From Herbaspirillum sp. Sphag64 (GTDB lineage Bacteria > Pseudomonadota > Gammaproteobacteria > Burkholderiales > Burkholderiaceae_D): a stretch of 64,000 nt of DNA. The stretch covers positions 440,350 to 504,349 of the forward strand of contig NZ_JACHYE010000001.1 of NCBI RefSeq assembly GCF_014192645.1, in the 5' to 3' direction. The translations under genes and the position numbers were made by a program. Position 1 is the first letter of the stretch; each line of letters opens with the position of its first letter. Below are positions 19,151 to 27,407 of the stretch, in pieces. A model generated the notes under the pieces. It was not told the origin of the DNA, ran no database searches, and saw nothing but the letters and a program-made list of their open reading frames with translations.

Positions 19151-20143
19151 TCAATCGTGCTCGGGCAACGCATCGGTGGTTTGCGGGCGGCGACCATAGC
19201 GCTGCGCCAGTACCGCGCAGACCATCAGCTGGATCTGATGGAACAGCATCAGCGGCAACAGCACCGTACCGACGGTCTGACTGGCAAACAAGACCTTGGC
19301 CATCGGGACACCACTGGCCAGACTTTTTTTGGAGCCACAGAAAACAATCGTGATTTCATCTTCCTTGCTGAAACCCATGCGACGGCTGCCATAGGTGGTC
19401 AACAGCATGATGATGGTCAGCAAGGTGGCGCTGATGACGATCAGGCCCAGCAACATCTGCGGTGGCACCTGATGCCACAGCCCCTGATTGACAGCCTCAC
19501 TGAAGGCGACGTACACCACCAGCAATACCGAGCTTTGATCCACCCAGCGCAGCCAGGACTTGTTACGCGCCAGCCAGGCACCCAGCCAGGGCTGGACAAT
19601 CTGTCCGGCAACAAATGGCAACAGGAGCTGATAGATGATTTTGAGGATGGAGTCGAGCGAAGAGTGCTGGGCGTTATGCGCCACAATGAGCACGCTGACC
19701 ATCACCGGCGTGAGGAAAATTCCCACCAGATTCGAAGCCGATGCGCTGCAGATTGCCGCTGGCACATTGCCACGTGCAACCGAGGTAAAGGCAATCGAGG
19801 ATTGCACCGTCGACGGCAGGACACACAGAAACAGAATGCCGAGATACAAGTCTGGCGTGATCAGCAGCAGCAAGGCTGGCTTGAGTAGCAGCCCCAGCAG
19901 CGGAAAGACCATAAAAGTACAGAGCAGTACCGTCAAATGCAGCCGCCAGTGGGCAACACCAGCTACCACTGCCTGTCGTGAAAGTTTGGCGCCGTGCATG
20001 AAAAACAGCAAGCCGATCATAAACACCGTGAGCCAGTCGAAACCAACGGCAACCTTGCCAGTACAGGGAAGGAAGCTGGCGGTAATGACCACCGTGAGCA
20101 ACATCAGGGTGAGATTGTCGGGCAAGAAGCGGGGACGCGTCAT
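19151..20143 (-). CDS. bile acid:sodium symporter family protein (YfeH-like)
   Basis: The product is about 330 residues, very hydrophobic, with nine to ten predicted membrane segments, matching the bile-acid:sodium-symporter-like family to which E. coli YfeH belongs. Blocks include FMIGLLFFMHGAKLSRQAVV near the N-terminus, LPSTVQSSIAFTSVARGNVP in the middle and FCGSKKSLASGVPMAKVLF near the end. The substrate is unknown; bacterial members are rarely bile-acid carriers. I chose the ATG at 20143 because similar proteins begin there; a TTG-started frame to 20194 is the alternative, and neither has a good ribosome site. It lies convergently 17 bases from phnX and between two phosphonate-related genes, so uptake of a pathway-related anion is possible but unproven. 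Confidence 0.8.
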   Translation of the reverse strand: MTRPRFLPDNLTLMLLTVVITASFLPCTGKVAVGFDWLTVFMIGLLFFMHGAKLSRQAVVAGVAHWRLHLTVLLCTFMVFPLLGLLLKPALLLLITPDLYLGILFLCVLPSTVQSSIAFTSVARGNVPAAICSASASNLVGIFLTPVMVSVLIVAHNAQHSSLDSILKIIYQLLLPFVAGQIVQPWLGAWLARNKSWLRWVDQSSVLLVVYVAFSEAVNQGLWHQVPPQMLLGLIVISATLLTIIMLLTTYGSRRMGFSKEDEITIVFCGSKKSLASGVPMAKVLFASQTVGTVLLPLMLFHQIQLMVCAVLAQRYGRRPQTTDALPEHD

Positions 20144-20276
20144 GGCGGTAGGTGGACTGAGCAAGAAAAGATGACATGAATCGGGAGATGGCAAATCACC
20201 GCAGGAGGGATCACCACATTAGCCCGCTATTTTACGATACTCCAGCCGGTCAACAGTGCCATCCAAGACCACGAAG

Positions 20277-20304
20277 AAAAAACCCGCACCTTGCGGAGCG
20301 GGTT
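20277..20304 (-). terminator. rho-independent terminator of the candidate small RNA
   Basis: The leftward strand reads AACCCGCTCC GCAA GGTGCGGGTT: a 10-bp stem with one mismatch and a GCAA loop. The T-run spans 20277-20282 and includes the last two stem bases. The opposite strand lacks a T-run, so it works leftward only. Confidence 0.75.
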
Positions 20305-20400
20305 CAAATCTAATTCAAGGGGGTTGAATTAGAGGGGGAGTTCCAAGATAAACCTAGGCATCGATGAGTCCAATTATCCTTACAAAGTGTTACGCATCTG
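20277..20400 (-). ncRNA. candidate small RNA with a C-rich hairpin loop and its own terminator
   Basis: Read leftward, this gene-free stretch shows a C-rich single strand (GGAACTCCCCCTC), then a perfect 10-bp stem with the loop CCCCC (20309-20333), then a strong terminator hairpin ending in a T-run. No leftward protein gene ends here, since the nearest upstream coding sequence runs rightward. A free-standing terminator therefore implies a short independent transcript. C-rich loops of this kind in bacterial small RNAs usually pair with Shine-Dalgarno sequences. The 5' end is not determined: a TTGTCA lies near 20405 but no convincing -10 box at normal spacing was found. No known RNA family was recognised. 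Confidence 0.5.
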
Positions 20401-20478
20401 TGACAACCCGACAACGACACCGGCTCGGCCATGCCGTGTTTGCATCGATTGTTAGGCCCTACCTGAGAAAGACATGAA

Positions 20479-21048
20479 ATGACACTGCAATTGTCCGATA
20501 TCAACACCTTGTTTACACAACGCGGCCACCATCAATACAGTGGTGAACCAGTCACTCAACTGGAGCACGCGCTGCAGACGGCGCTACTGGCCGAACAGGC
20601 GCAGGCTTCACCGGCGCTGATCGCAGCCGCCCTGCTGCATGATTTGGGACATCTGCTGGAAGAGCAGGACGGTTCGCCGACCTGCGCCGGGATCGATGAC
20701 CTGCATCAATATCGCATTCTTCCTTTCCTGCGCGCTTTGTTTGGTGAGCCTGTACTGGCGCCGATTCGCTTGCATGTCGATGCCAAGCGCTACCTGTGTT
20801 CTGTCGATCCGGCCTACTTTGCAAGTCTGTCGGCCGACTCGGTGCGCAGCCTGGCCTTACAGGGTGGCATCTTCAGTTCGGAAGAAGCCCAACAATTCAT
20901 TTCCAAACCCTATGCAAGCGATGCCGTGCAGCTGCGCCGCTGGGACGATCTCGCCAAGACCGCCAATCTGCAAACACCAGATTACGACCATTTTTCGCAC
21001 TACCTGACCGCCGCTCAATTGCCGCAAGACAAGATGTCAAAAAATTAA
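20479..21048 (+). CDS. phosphonate-degradation-associated HD domain protein (PhnZ-like)
   Basis: This is a 189-residue HD-domain protein with the metal-binding residues His30, His54-Asp55 (ALLHDLGHLL) and a following His58. Tyr20 and Glu23 in the YSGE segment have the spacing of the lid residues of PhnZ, the mixed-valence di-iron oxygenase that cleaves 2-amino-1-hydroxyethylphosphonate to glycine and phosphate. The sequence matches the group of HDIG proteins linked to phosphonate operons. The partner hydroxylase PhnY is not in the window, so a PhnZ reaction cannot be claimed; phnX nearby supports a phosphonate role. It is followed by an AT-rich gap and a chemoreceptor. Confidence 0.75.
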   Translation: MTLQLSDINTLFTQRGHHQYSGEPVTQLEHALQTALLAEQAQASPALIAAALLHDLGHLLEEQDGSPTCAGIDDLHQYRILPFLRALFGEPVLAPIRLHVDAKRYLCSVDPAYFASLSADSVRSLALQGGIFSSEEAQQFISKPYASDAVQLRRWDDLAKTANLQTPDYDHFSHYLTAAQLPQDKMSKN

Positions 21049-21181
21049 TATCACATCTGTTTTTGATATTGCTTCTGGCTTATTTTTCATTATTCCGCAT
21101 CCCTCCCGGGTGCTAGCATCCTCGCTCATCCATGACCACTGCGGCCTCGAAGTCGCAGGTTGACAACAGAACGAGAGACGC

Positions 21182-22780
21182 ATGAACAAGAGGAAATCCA
21201 GCCGACGCGGCAACTGGAACGTCGGCCGACGCTTTGCAGCGGGCTTTGGCATTGTGCTGGTCCTGATGCTGATGGTCACGGCAATGGGCATCTGGCGACT
21301 GCAGACTGTCGCTGAAGCAACCAACGCCATGATGCGCCTGCCGCTGGCCAAGGAAAGACTGATCAGCGACTGGTATTCCAATATTGCCACCTCGATTACC
21401 CGCACTACAGCGATTGCGCGCAGTACCGATCTGAGTCTGGCCGGGTATTTCGAGAGCGCTATCAAGAACTCCAGCCAGCAGGCATTGACGCTCCAAAACA
21501 AGGTCAGGCTGCTACTCGATACCAGCGAAGAGCAAACGCTCTATCTCGCTATCGACAACAGCCGTAAAGCCTATCTGGCGGCTGGTACCAATATTCTGGC
21601 GCTACGTGCCGAAGGCAAACTGTTTCAAGCCAAGAATGCATTTGAGAGCAGCTACCTGCCCAGTGCCGCAGCCTATCAGAATGCCATCGACAAACTGCTG
21701 CGCCTGCAACGACAGCATATTGACAGCGTAGCCGCCGGGATCGACGCCACCTACCGCTCCAGCCGCCTGATTCTGCTAGGACTCAGTGCACTGGCGCTGG
21801 TATGCGGCATTGCTGCAGCGACCCTGCTCACCCGGCGACTGTTACGCCAGCTCGGTGGCGAACCCGACTATGCGGTGCAGGTTGCAGACCGCATTGCCGC
21901 TGGCGATCTGACAGAGGCAATCCCCCTCCAGCACGCCGATACACATAGCCTGATGCATGCCATGAAACGCATGCAGACCAATCTGGCGCGCTCGGTGGAA
22001 CATATCAAGTTGTCGGCAGAAACCATCGGCACGGCCTCCCATGAAATTTCGGCAGGTAATCTGAATCTGTCATCACGTACCGAGCGTCAGGCGGGTTCCT
22101 TGCAGGAAACGGCCTCCGTAATGCAGCAACTGACAGCGACGGTGCACAAAAATGCTGCCAGTGCGCAGCAAGCCAACCAGTTGGCGCGCAGCGCGTCTGA
22201 AGTCGCGATTGCCGGCGGCAATGCGGTCAATCAGATGGTCGGCACCATGGCCACCATCAATGCCTCTTCAGAGAAGATTGTGGATATTATTTCGGTCATC
22301 AACGGAATTGCGTTCCAGACCAATATCCTGGCACTCAACGCTGCCGTGGAAGCAGCCCGTGCCGGTGAGCAAGGGCGTGGATTTGCCGTCGTCGCCAGTG
22401 AAGTGCGCGCGTTAGCACAACGTTCGGCGAGTGCTGCCAAGGAAATCAAGGGACTGATCGATGATTCGGTTGGCAAGATCGTTTCCGGCCGGACGCTGGT
22501 CGAACAGGCCGGCACCACCATTGGAGAGGTGGTCGATAGCATCAAAACGCTCAGCGAATTTGTGGCCCAGATCAATCACGCCAGCCAGGAACAGAGTGCC
22601 GGTATAGCCCAGGTCAATCACGCCATCATGCAAATGGATGACGTGACACAGCACAATGCAGCATTGGTTGAGCAAGCTGCGGCGGCAGCGCAGTCATTAC
22701 TGGATCAGGCTGGTTCGCTGGTGCAGGTAGTCAATACTTTCAAGTTGACAGACCAGCATAGCCTGGTACTGGTGCAGTGA
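21182..22780 (+). CDS. methyl-accepting chemotaxis protein, four-helix-bundle sensor
   Basis: The 532-residue chemoreceptor has a membrane segment at about 20-42, a periplasmic helical sensor of the four-helix-bundle type (about 43-195), a second membrane segment (about 198-218), a HAMP linker and the cytoplasmic signalling helix pair. The hairpin tip is [20 protein letters not shown] followed by [19 protein letters not shown]. It lacks a C-terminal CheR-tethering pentapeptide. The ligand is unknown. GAGAG precedes the ATG. A second, clearly related receptor is encoded at 45909-47456. Confidence 0.92.
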   Translation: MNKRKSSRRGNWNVGRRFAAGFGIVLVLMLMVTAMGIWRLQTVAEATNAMMRLPLAKERLISDWYSNIATSITRTTAIARSTDLSLAGYFESAIKNSSQQALTLQNKVRLLLDTSEEQTLYLAIDNSRKAYLAAGTNILALRAEGKLFQAKNAFESSYLPSAAAYQNAIDKLLRLQRQHIDSVAAGIDATYRSSRLILLGLSALALVCGIAAATLLTRRLLRQLGGEPDYAVQVADRIAAGDLTEAIPLQHADTHSLMHAMKRMQTNLARSVEHIKLSAETIGTASHEISAGNLNLSSRTERQAGSLQETASVMQQLTATVHKNAASAQQANQLARSASEVAIAGGNAVNQMVGTMATINASSEKIVDIISVINGIAFQTNILALNAAVEAARAGEQGRGFAVVASEVRALAQRSASAAKEIKGLIDDSVGKIVSGRTLVEQAGTTIGEVVDSIKTLSEFVAQINHASQEQSAGIAQVNHAIMQMDDVTQHNAALVEQAAAAAQSLLDQAGSLVQVVNTFKLTDQHSLVLVQ

Positions 22781-22803
22781 ACTGAACCAGCGTTAAGCCG
22801 AAA

Positions 22804-23034
22804 TTAAACCGGATTCTGGTCGATCCACTCGGCCGAGAAGTCAAGGACGTAGGCAATTGCTTCATCTTCGCTGGCAAATTCAGTGGTGGGCAAGCCACGT
22901 GCATAGCGCTCCCCGCCACTGCCATCGTAACCGGCATGGATAGTAAAACAGGCCGCGTACTGACCGTTCGCCTGCAGGCTGATTTTGGGAAAAATGGCGC
23001 ATCCCTTATAGGGAAATCGGAGTGCTGTGTTCAT
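22804..23034 (-). CDS. small hypothetical protein, 76 residues
   Basis: I do not recognise this protein. It starts MNTALRFPYKGCAIFPKISL and ends FSAEWIDQNPV, with no membrane segment or signal peptide. A TAGG-containing sequence precedes the ATG at 23034. The frame is open upstream through the tRNA gene to 23196, but that part is tRNA sequence and cannot be coding. It converges on the chemoreceptor gene. Confidence 0.6.
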   Translation of the reverse strand: MNTALRFPYKGCAIFPKISLQANGQYAACFTIHAGYDGSGGERYARGLPTTEFASEDEAIAYVLDFSAEWIDQNPV

Positions 23035-23111
23035 GAAACCTACTGTTCGTGCTGAGAAGAACTGCTTACAGAGTCGATACTGACAATAAAACAACCAGGA
23101 CCGCAGAATAG

Positions 23112-23142
23112 AAAAAAGGGCCCATCTTGCGATGGACCCTTT
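23112..23142 (-). terminator. terminator of the first tRNA-Arg gene
   Basis: Leftward, AAAGGGTCCATC GCAA GATGGGCCCTTT forms a 12-bp stem with a GCAA tetraloop followed by T residues, just downstream of the tRNA 3' end. Confidence 0.85.
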
Positions 23143-23147
23143 ATATC

Positions 23148-23224
23148 TGGTGCGGCTGGCAGGAATCGAACCCACGACCCCTTGGTTCGTAGCCAAGTAC
23201 TCTATCCAGCTGAGCTACAGCCGC
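23148..23224 (-). tRNA. tRNA-Arg (anticodon ACG), intact copy
   Basis: The 77-base gene includes an encoded CCA end. The acceptor stem is GCGGCTG with CAGCCGC and discriminator A; the anticodon stem CTTGG/CCAAG closes a loop containing ACG; a TTCGATT T-loop is present. It forms the left boundary of the chaperone/effector islet. Confidence 0.96.
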
Positions 23225-23318
23225 GAAGAGGCCGAATTATATAGTAGTTTTTAAATAGTGCAAACTTTTTTTAAAAAATAATTTCGTACCTTGGCGCGCT
23301 CTGTGATTGCCGCAGCAC

Positions 23319-23726
23319 TCATCGCATCAAGACCTCACGAAAGTGCCTGATTTTTCTGTAAAAGCCATTGATGACCTCGGAAAACTGCGCACCATCGCCC
23401 AGATAGTCGGGATGCACGATGAGCTGCAACTCCAGCCCATCGCTACCCTGCATCAACCTGATCTGGCCACCACGCGCAAAATAACAATCCTGCATCAGCA
23501 TAGGTAGAATTTCTGTCGCATGGAAATTGAGTGCGTTTTGTTGGATGTCACCTAGTGGGGACCAGAGCCATATATCATGCTCGGCGCAGGAAATATTGAT
23601 GCTGGGTGCGTCCACAAAATCGAGCGTAATCGTCGAATGCTGATCAATCCCGTTGAGTAACTGCGGATCGCTCCCATGCTCGACCAAGGCACTGCGGATC
23701 AAGCCGAGAATATCAATTACTGACAT
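23319..23726 (-). CDS. type III secretion chaperone, InvB/SpaK family
   Basis: This 135-residue protein matches the Salmonella InvB type of secretion chaperone along nearly its whole length. Telling blocks are GIDQHSTITLDFVDAPSINI, DIWLWSPLGD, CYFARGGQIRL, VHPDYLGDG and the ending REVLMR. InvB-class chaperones are small dimeric proteins that hold effectors for export by Inv-Mxi-Spa-type secretion systems; SipA, SopE and SopA are InvB clients. It lies 20 bases downstream of a large unknown gene in the same operon, which marks that product as the probable client. GGGAG precedes the ATG. No secretion apparatus gene is in the window, so it depends on one elsewhere in the genome. Confidence 0.85.
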   Translation of the reverse strand: MSVIDILGLIRSALVEHGSDPQLLNGIDQHSTITLDFVDAPSINISCAEHDIWLWSPLGDIQQNALNFHATEILPMLMQDCYFARGGQIRLMQGSDGLELQLIVHPDYLGDGAQFSEVINGFYRKIRHFREVLMR

Positions 23727-23746
23727 ATTCTCCCATTGGACTAAAT

Positions 23747-26365
23747 TTATTTAGCAAGCTCTATCCTGCCGGGAAAGGTCAACTTGTCTTGCTGCCACAG
23801 TGGATACTGACGCTGTAACAACTTGCCCAGCGCTGACTGTGCTTGCGCGAAACTGACAGTGCGCTGATCAAAACCACGCATGGTAGCAAAGAAGGCGACA
23901 TCGAAGTCATCCTGCGCTTGACGTGCAAGAAAATACCTCGCTTCCTTGTGCACCGCAGAGCGCGCATCCGCCAGCCGACAAAACAAGCCAGACAGTGCCT
24001 TCTGCTGTGCCTGGCACAGCGCTTGCCAGCGCTCATGCTCATCCACCGCAAGCAGATGTAAATAATGCATCATCGGGGCCGTCAGTGTATTGTGGCCCCA
24101 GCGTTCAAATAGCACCCGTCCAGTCATCGTCTGGGCTTGCAACCCTAGCTTCAGTTCCACTCCCGGCTGCACTGGTATATCCGCTGAAATATCGGCGCCG
24201 ATAGTCATGCCCGATACCAGTCGCACCAGCTGTAGCCGATAACCAGTTGCATCCGGTGCAAAGCCTGCATCCTGCTGATATTGCGGCCGGTAAAAACGTA
24301 GCAGCAACGTCGCATTACCACTCACCTGCCCTTGCAAGACCGAGCTGAGGCCATCCAATGAGGACAAATCGAGAGGCAACTGCTGTCGAACCAGACAAAC
24401 ACTCAGTGCCTCCTTGATGTGATTGAACATGTCATGTTCGAGGACACCAAGCGAGAACCGCACAGCAACATCCCGATAGTCACCAGCACGCAGAGGGTTC
24501 GGATGTAATCGCTTGCGTTCGGTCAGCGATAGCGCCATGGCTCCTGATGGCACGACGCTACTATTGCCAAGGTCCAGCGCATAAGAACGTTCACTGGTTT
24601 GTATTTGCAAGATATCGCGAAATGCCACTCTTGCCGCTAGTGTCTGTGCATCATGACGAATCGCAGGTTGATAGAGTTGCTCGGCCATCTGCTTGAGTAC
24701 CTGCTCGAGCATGCCGGTATCGGTACGCGCATGAGCGACCGACAATAAGGCGGCATGGGCCAGCGCCATATTGGCCAAGACATCTTCGCGACGTTTTCCC
24801 TGCCAACTAGCTGCGAACGATGCAAACACCCGTTCAATCCCTTGATGCCTAGCGATACCGGCATCCTGTTGCTGCACAACGGCACAAAAATGTTCGAATT
24901 CCGCACGCAACCTGGTAGCCGCTTCATGCAGCACTTCGGGCGCGCAGTCGCGCATGGCTTGCAGAGGATCTGCCGCCGGATCAGCACACCCGACCAGGCC
25001 GGTGAGACGACTAAGTGGCTGCACTAGTTTCTGCCGATTCGATGATGATGGCGTCGTCGGTCGGTCGAACAATGCTTGCGCTCGTTGTCCAATGAGCGCA
25101 AGGCGCTGTGCAGCCATATCAGGATTGCGTGCCGCACCCTGTGCCGCGCTCAACGCCTGCCAATAGGGTTTCAGTATTTCCATGCGCACGTCAGCATGCT
25201 CTTTGGCGGCACTTGCCGCGCCATGCCAAAGCGCCGCATCGCTCTGGACATTGGCAGTGACGCGCACGCCACGCGCCTGCCCCGAGAGTGTCTGCTCGCT
25301 GCGCACACCAGGCAAGCCAGCTGAAACATCACGCTGCCCTAGCCAACCCAATAACACAGCGAGGCGTTGCTGCTGGTCAGCAGCGCGTTGCTGCAGGCTC
25401 CGAAAATGCCGCAACTCATTGCCGTAGCCGGGATAAACCTTACTGATCAATGCCGTCAACAGGCTGCCTCGGCCATGACCCAGGGTAGCGCGACGCGAAC
25501 CGTACTGAAGCTTTTCCGCATTCAGTCTGAGGAAAACCTTGCCACTGTTGTACTCACGAAAAAAAGTCTTCTTTAACTGAACATCAGCACCTGCTGACAG
25601 TGACGCCATCCCGACGTCAGCTGTGATTCCGAGTCTGGCCGATAAGGATTTGCTATACGTCTGCAGTACATAGGCCTCATCATCGTTTTCGATCCCAGCA
25701 TGATGCGTGCCGCCCAGCTTCAGGGAGAACTGATTGGAAATACCGCCTGAGATGCCAAGCGCCGCGCCAAGCGACAATCCCAGTTGTTGCTTGTCATAGC
25801 TACCGGGTCGATCATACTGCTGGAACTGCGGCAACAATTGGCGCTGGACCTCAGCCCTTGCCAGATAGGCCCAGGATGCTTGTGCGTGCAGGGAAAGTCG
25901 CTCACATAACTCTCCCAGCATGGTTTTCGTCGATAACAGTTGTGCTAATTTTTCCAGTCGCAAAGACAGGAAGGCAGTTTCTCTGATGTCTAAGGTCGCA
26001 GCACTACTATCAGCCAAGTGCTGACGCAAGCTTTTCAGAAGCACTACCGTCTCTGGAATTGATGACCGGCATCCCTGCTGATGCGGATAAATTCGCAAGG
26101 CCCTGATCCAGCCGGAATGCGATAACTCGACCGACTGATAAGCACGATCGACCATGGTGCTTAAGGTCTGTTGCAACAGCGATCGCGACAACAACATGTC
26201 GGCATTACAGAGGCTGGTTTCGGAAGCGACTTCGGTGCGCTCTGCGGGACGGTTAGATACCCCCACAATTTGCGTTGGCACACACTTCGGTGCAGTTAAG
26301 TCATCACGCAAAAGACGAATGCTTAACAACATGACAGCAGGATTTTTTTTGATCTCGCAGTACAT
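23747..26365 (-). CDS. large unknown protein, probable type III effector
   Basis: This 872-residue protein is not recognised. It has no signal peptide and no clear membrane segment. Residues about 170-320 include a glycine/alanine-rich stretch (QLGLSLGAALGISGGISNQF, then LGITADVGMASLSAGADVQL). The rest is mostly helical and rich in Gln, Ala and Leu, with no visible catalytic motif. I chose the ATG at 26365, which has AAGG upstream; a TTG-started frame to 26389 is possible. The type III chaperone gene follows directly, and chaperones usually sit beside their effectors, so secretion into host cells is the best inference. The upstream region 26400-26640 is strongly AT-rich, unlike the surroundings, and contains the likely promoter. 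Confidence 0.6.
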   Translation of the reverse strand: MYCEIKKNPAVMLLSIRLLRDDLTAPKCVPTQIVGVSNRPAERTEVASETSLCNADMLLSRSLLQQTLSTMVDRAYQSVELSHSGWIRALRIYPHQQGCRSSIPETVVLLKSLRQHLADSSAATLDIRETAFLSLRLEKLAQLLSTKTMLGELCERLSLHAQASWAYLARAEVQRQLLPQFQQYDRPGSYDKQQLGLSLGAALGISGGISNQFSLKLGGTHHAGIENDDEAYVLQTYSKSLSARLGITADVGMASLSAGADVQLKKTFFREYNSGKVFLRLNAEKLQYGSRRATLGHGRGSLLTALISKVYPGYGNELRHFRSLQQRAADQQQRLAVLLGWLGQRDVSAGLPGVRSEQTLSGQARGVRVTANVQSDAALWHGAASAAKEHADVRMEILKPYWQALSAAQGAARNPDMAAQRLALIGQRAQALFDRPTTPSSSNRQKLVQPLSRLTGLVGCADPAADPLQAMRDCAPEVLHEAATRLRAEFEHFCAVVQQQDAGIARHQGIERVFASFAASWQGKRREDVLANMALAHAALLSVAHARTDTGMLEQVLKQMAEQLYQPAIRHDAQTLAARVAFRDILQIQTSERSYALDLGNSSVVPSGAMALSLTERKRLHPNPLRAGDYRDVAVRFSLGVLEHDMFNHIKEALSVCLVRQQLPLDLSSLDGLSSVLQGQVSGNATLLLRFYRPQYQQDAGFAPDATGYRLQLVRLVSGMTIGADISADIPVQPGVELKLGLQAQTMTGRVLFERWGHNTLTAPMMHYLHLLAVDEHERWQALCQAQQKALSGLFCRLADARSAVHKEARYFLARQAQDDFDVAFFATMRGFDQRTVSFAQAQSALGKLLQRQYPLWQQDKLTFPGRIELAK

Positions 26366-26656
26366 GACTGGCCTTTTCAAAAATGACAATAGCTGGCGCG
26401 ACTACAAAAGAAATAGCTGAACGAAGTCAGATTGGAACGCCATTGTTCATGAAAAGGATTTTTACAAAATTAAAAATACGATCCTACTCTATCGTTTCTT
26501 TAAAAATACAATTGCAAAAAATACATCATTTGATAAATTTTTAACTATTTTTGCACCTCATGCTTGCAAAGCGTCACGTGTCATCAGCCAAGAGTATCCG
26601 CAGTCGCACGACCTGGCCATGTGATCAATAGATACCCGTAATCGACAGCACAATAG

Positions 26657-26687
26657 AAAAAAGGGCTCATCTTGCAATGGTCCCTTT
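26657..26687 (-). terminator. decayed copy of the tRNA-Arg terminator
   Basis: This is the same hairpin as at 23112-23142, but two adjacent stem pairs are mismatched (A with G, C with A), so it is weaker. It belongs to the second direct repeat. Confidence 0.5.
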
Positions 26688-26692
26688 ATATC

Positions 26693-26769
26693 TGGTGCGG
26701 CTGGCAGGAATCGAACCCACGGCCCCTTGGTTCGTAGCCAAGTACTCTATCCTGCTGGGCTACAGCCAC
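26693..26769 (-). pseudogene. mutated second copy of tRNA-Arg(ACG)
   Basis: The 77 bases differ from the intact copy at four positions. Acceptor position 2 becomes T (a U-G wobble), one D-stem pair becomes a C-A mismatch, one D-loop base changes, and one variable-region base changes. The anticodon ACG, the T-arm and CCA are unchanged, so weak function cannot be excluded. It is probably a duplicated tRNA left by an integration event and marks the right boundary of the islet. Confidence 0.65.
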
Positions 26770-26858
26770 GAAGAGGCCGGATCATATAGGCATTTTTAAA
26801 TAGTGAAAATTTTTTTCACTACGTCGTTCCCCCCTGCTTTTCGGTACGTAGCGTCGGT

Positions 26859-27392
26859 TTAGGCCTCCACTACGCGTTCCTGCAGTGGCAGCCGATGAAA
26901 CACGCGTCCCAGATAGAGCAAACTGTCCTGCTCTTCGCTAGAGAAATGAATGCTATCGATTTCCACAATCAAGATGCTGTGACTGCCAACTTCCTCAACT
27001 CGCGTAATGCGCCCCTGCAGACTGGTCAACGCCGCATTAAGTACCGGTACATTCCGGCGCCCTTCCGACCAGGCCGGATTGGCAAAACGCTGCTCCATCG
27101 CGACCCCGGTCATGCCTGCGAATTCGCAGGCCAATGCCTCCTGATCTGCCGCCAGTACGTTCACACAAAGCACGCCGTTATCCTTGAACACCTGATTCAT
27201 GGCACTGGCACGATTGAGACACACCAGCATGGTGGGTGGCGTATCGCTCACCGAACACACTGCCGTGGCAGTAATTCCGCAGCGCCCGGCCGGGCCATTG
27301 CTCGTGATGATGTTGACGGCAGCACCAAGACGCGCCATCGCCTGACGAAATTCGGTGCGCTGCAGATCGAGATAATTTGAGTTAGGCATCAT
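26859..27392 (-). CDS. hpaC: 4-hydroxyphenylacetate 3-monooxygenase, flavin reductase component
   Basis: The 177-residue protein is a flavin reductase of the HpaC type: FRQAMARLGAAVNIITSNGP at the N-terminus, GITATAVCSVSDTPPTMLVC for flavin binding, CVNVLAADQ and a C-terminal YLGRVFHRL. It uses NADH to reduce free flavin, which the oxygenase HpaB then uses. The ATG pair at 27392/27389 leaves a three-base ambiguity. It lies 15 bases after hpaB in the same transcript. Confidence 0.93.
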   Translation of the reverse strand: MMPNSNYLDLQRTEFRQAMARLGAAVNIITSNGPAGRCGITATAVCSVSDTPPTMLVCLNRASAMNQVFKDNGVLCVNVLAADQEALACEFAGMTGVAMEQRFANPAWSEGRRNVPVLNAALTSLQGRITRVEEVGSHSILIVEIDSIHFSSEEQDSLLYLGRVFHRLPLQERVVEA

Positions 27393-27407
27393 GGTTTCCG
27401 ATGGTAG

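Larger units (their letters stand above)
23107..26817. mobile_element. tRNA-flanked islet carrying a chaperone/effector pair
   Basis: Two direct repeats of about 160 bases, each holding a terminator and a tRNA-Arg copy plus about 45 further similar bases (the GAAGAGGCCG and TTTTTAAATAGTG segments), bound a 3.4-kb insert. The insert encodes only the chaperone and the putative effector and includes AT-rich flanks. No integrase or transposase is visible, so it is either a remnant or was mobilised from outside. The element limits follow the repeats and are approximate. Confidence 0.55.

Noticed and set aside
20310..20507. Small leftward frame over the candidate small RNA
   Set aside because: It has no good ribosome site, runs into the start of the HD-domain gene and ignores the hairpin structure; an RNA is the better explanation.
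23035..23196. Extension of the 76-residue protein through the tRNA-Arg gene
   Set aside because: The added residues are just translated tRNA and terminator sequence.
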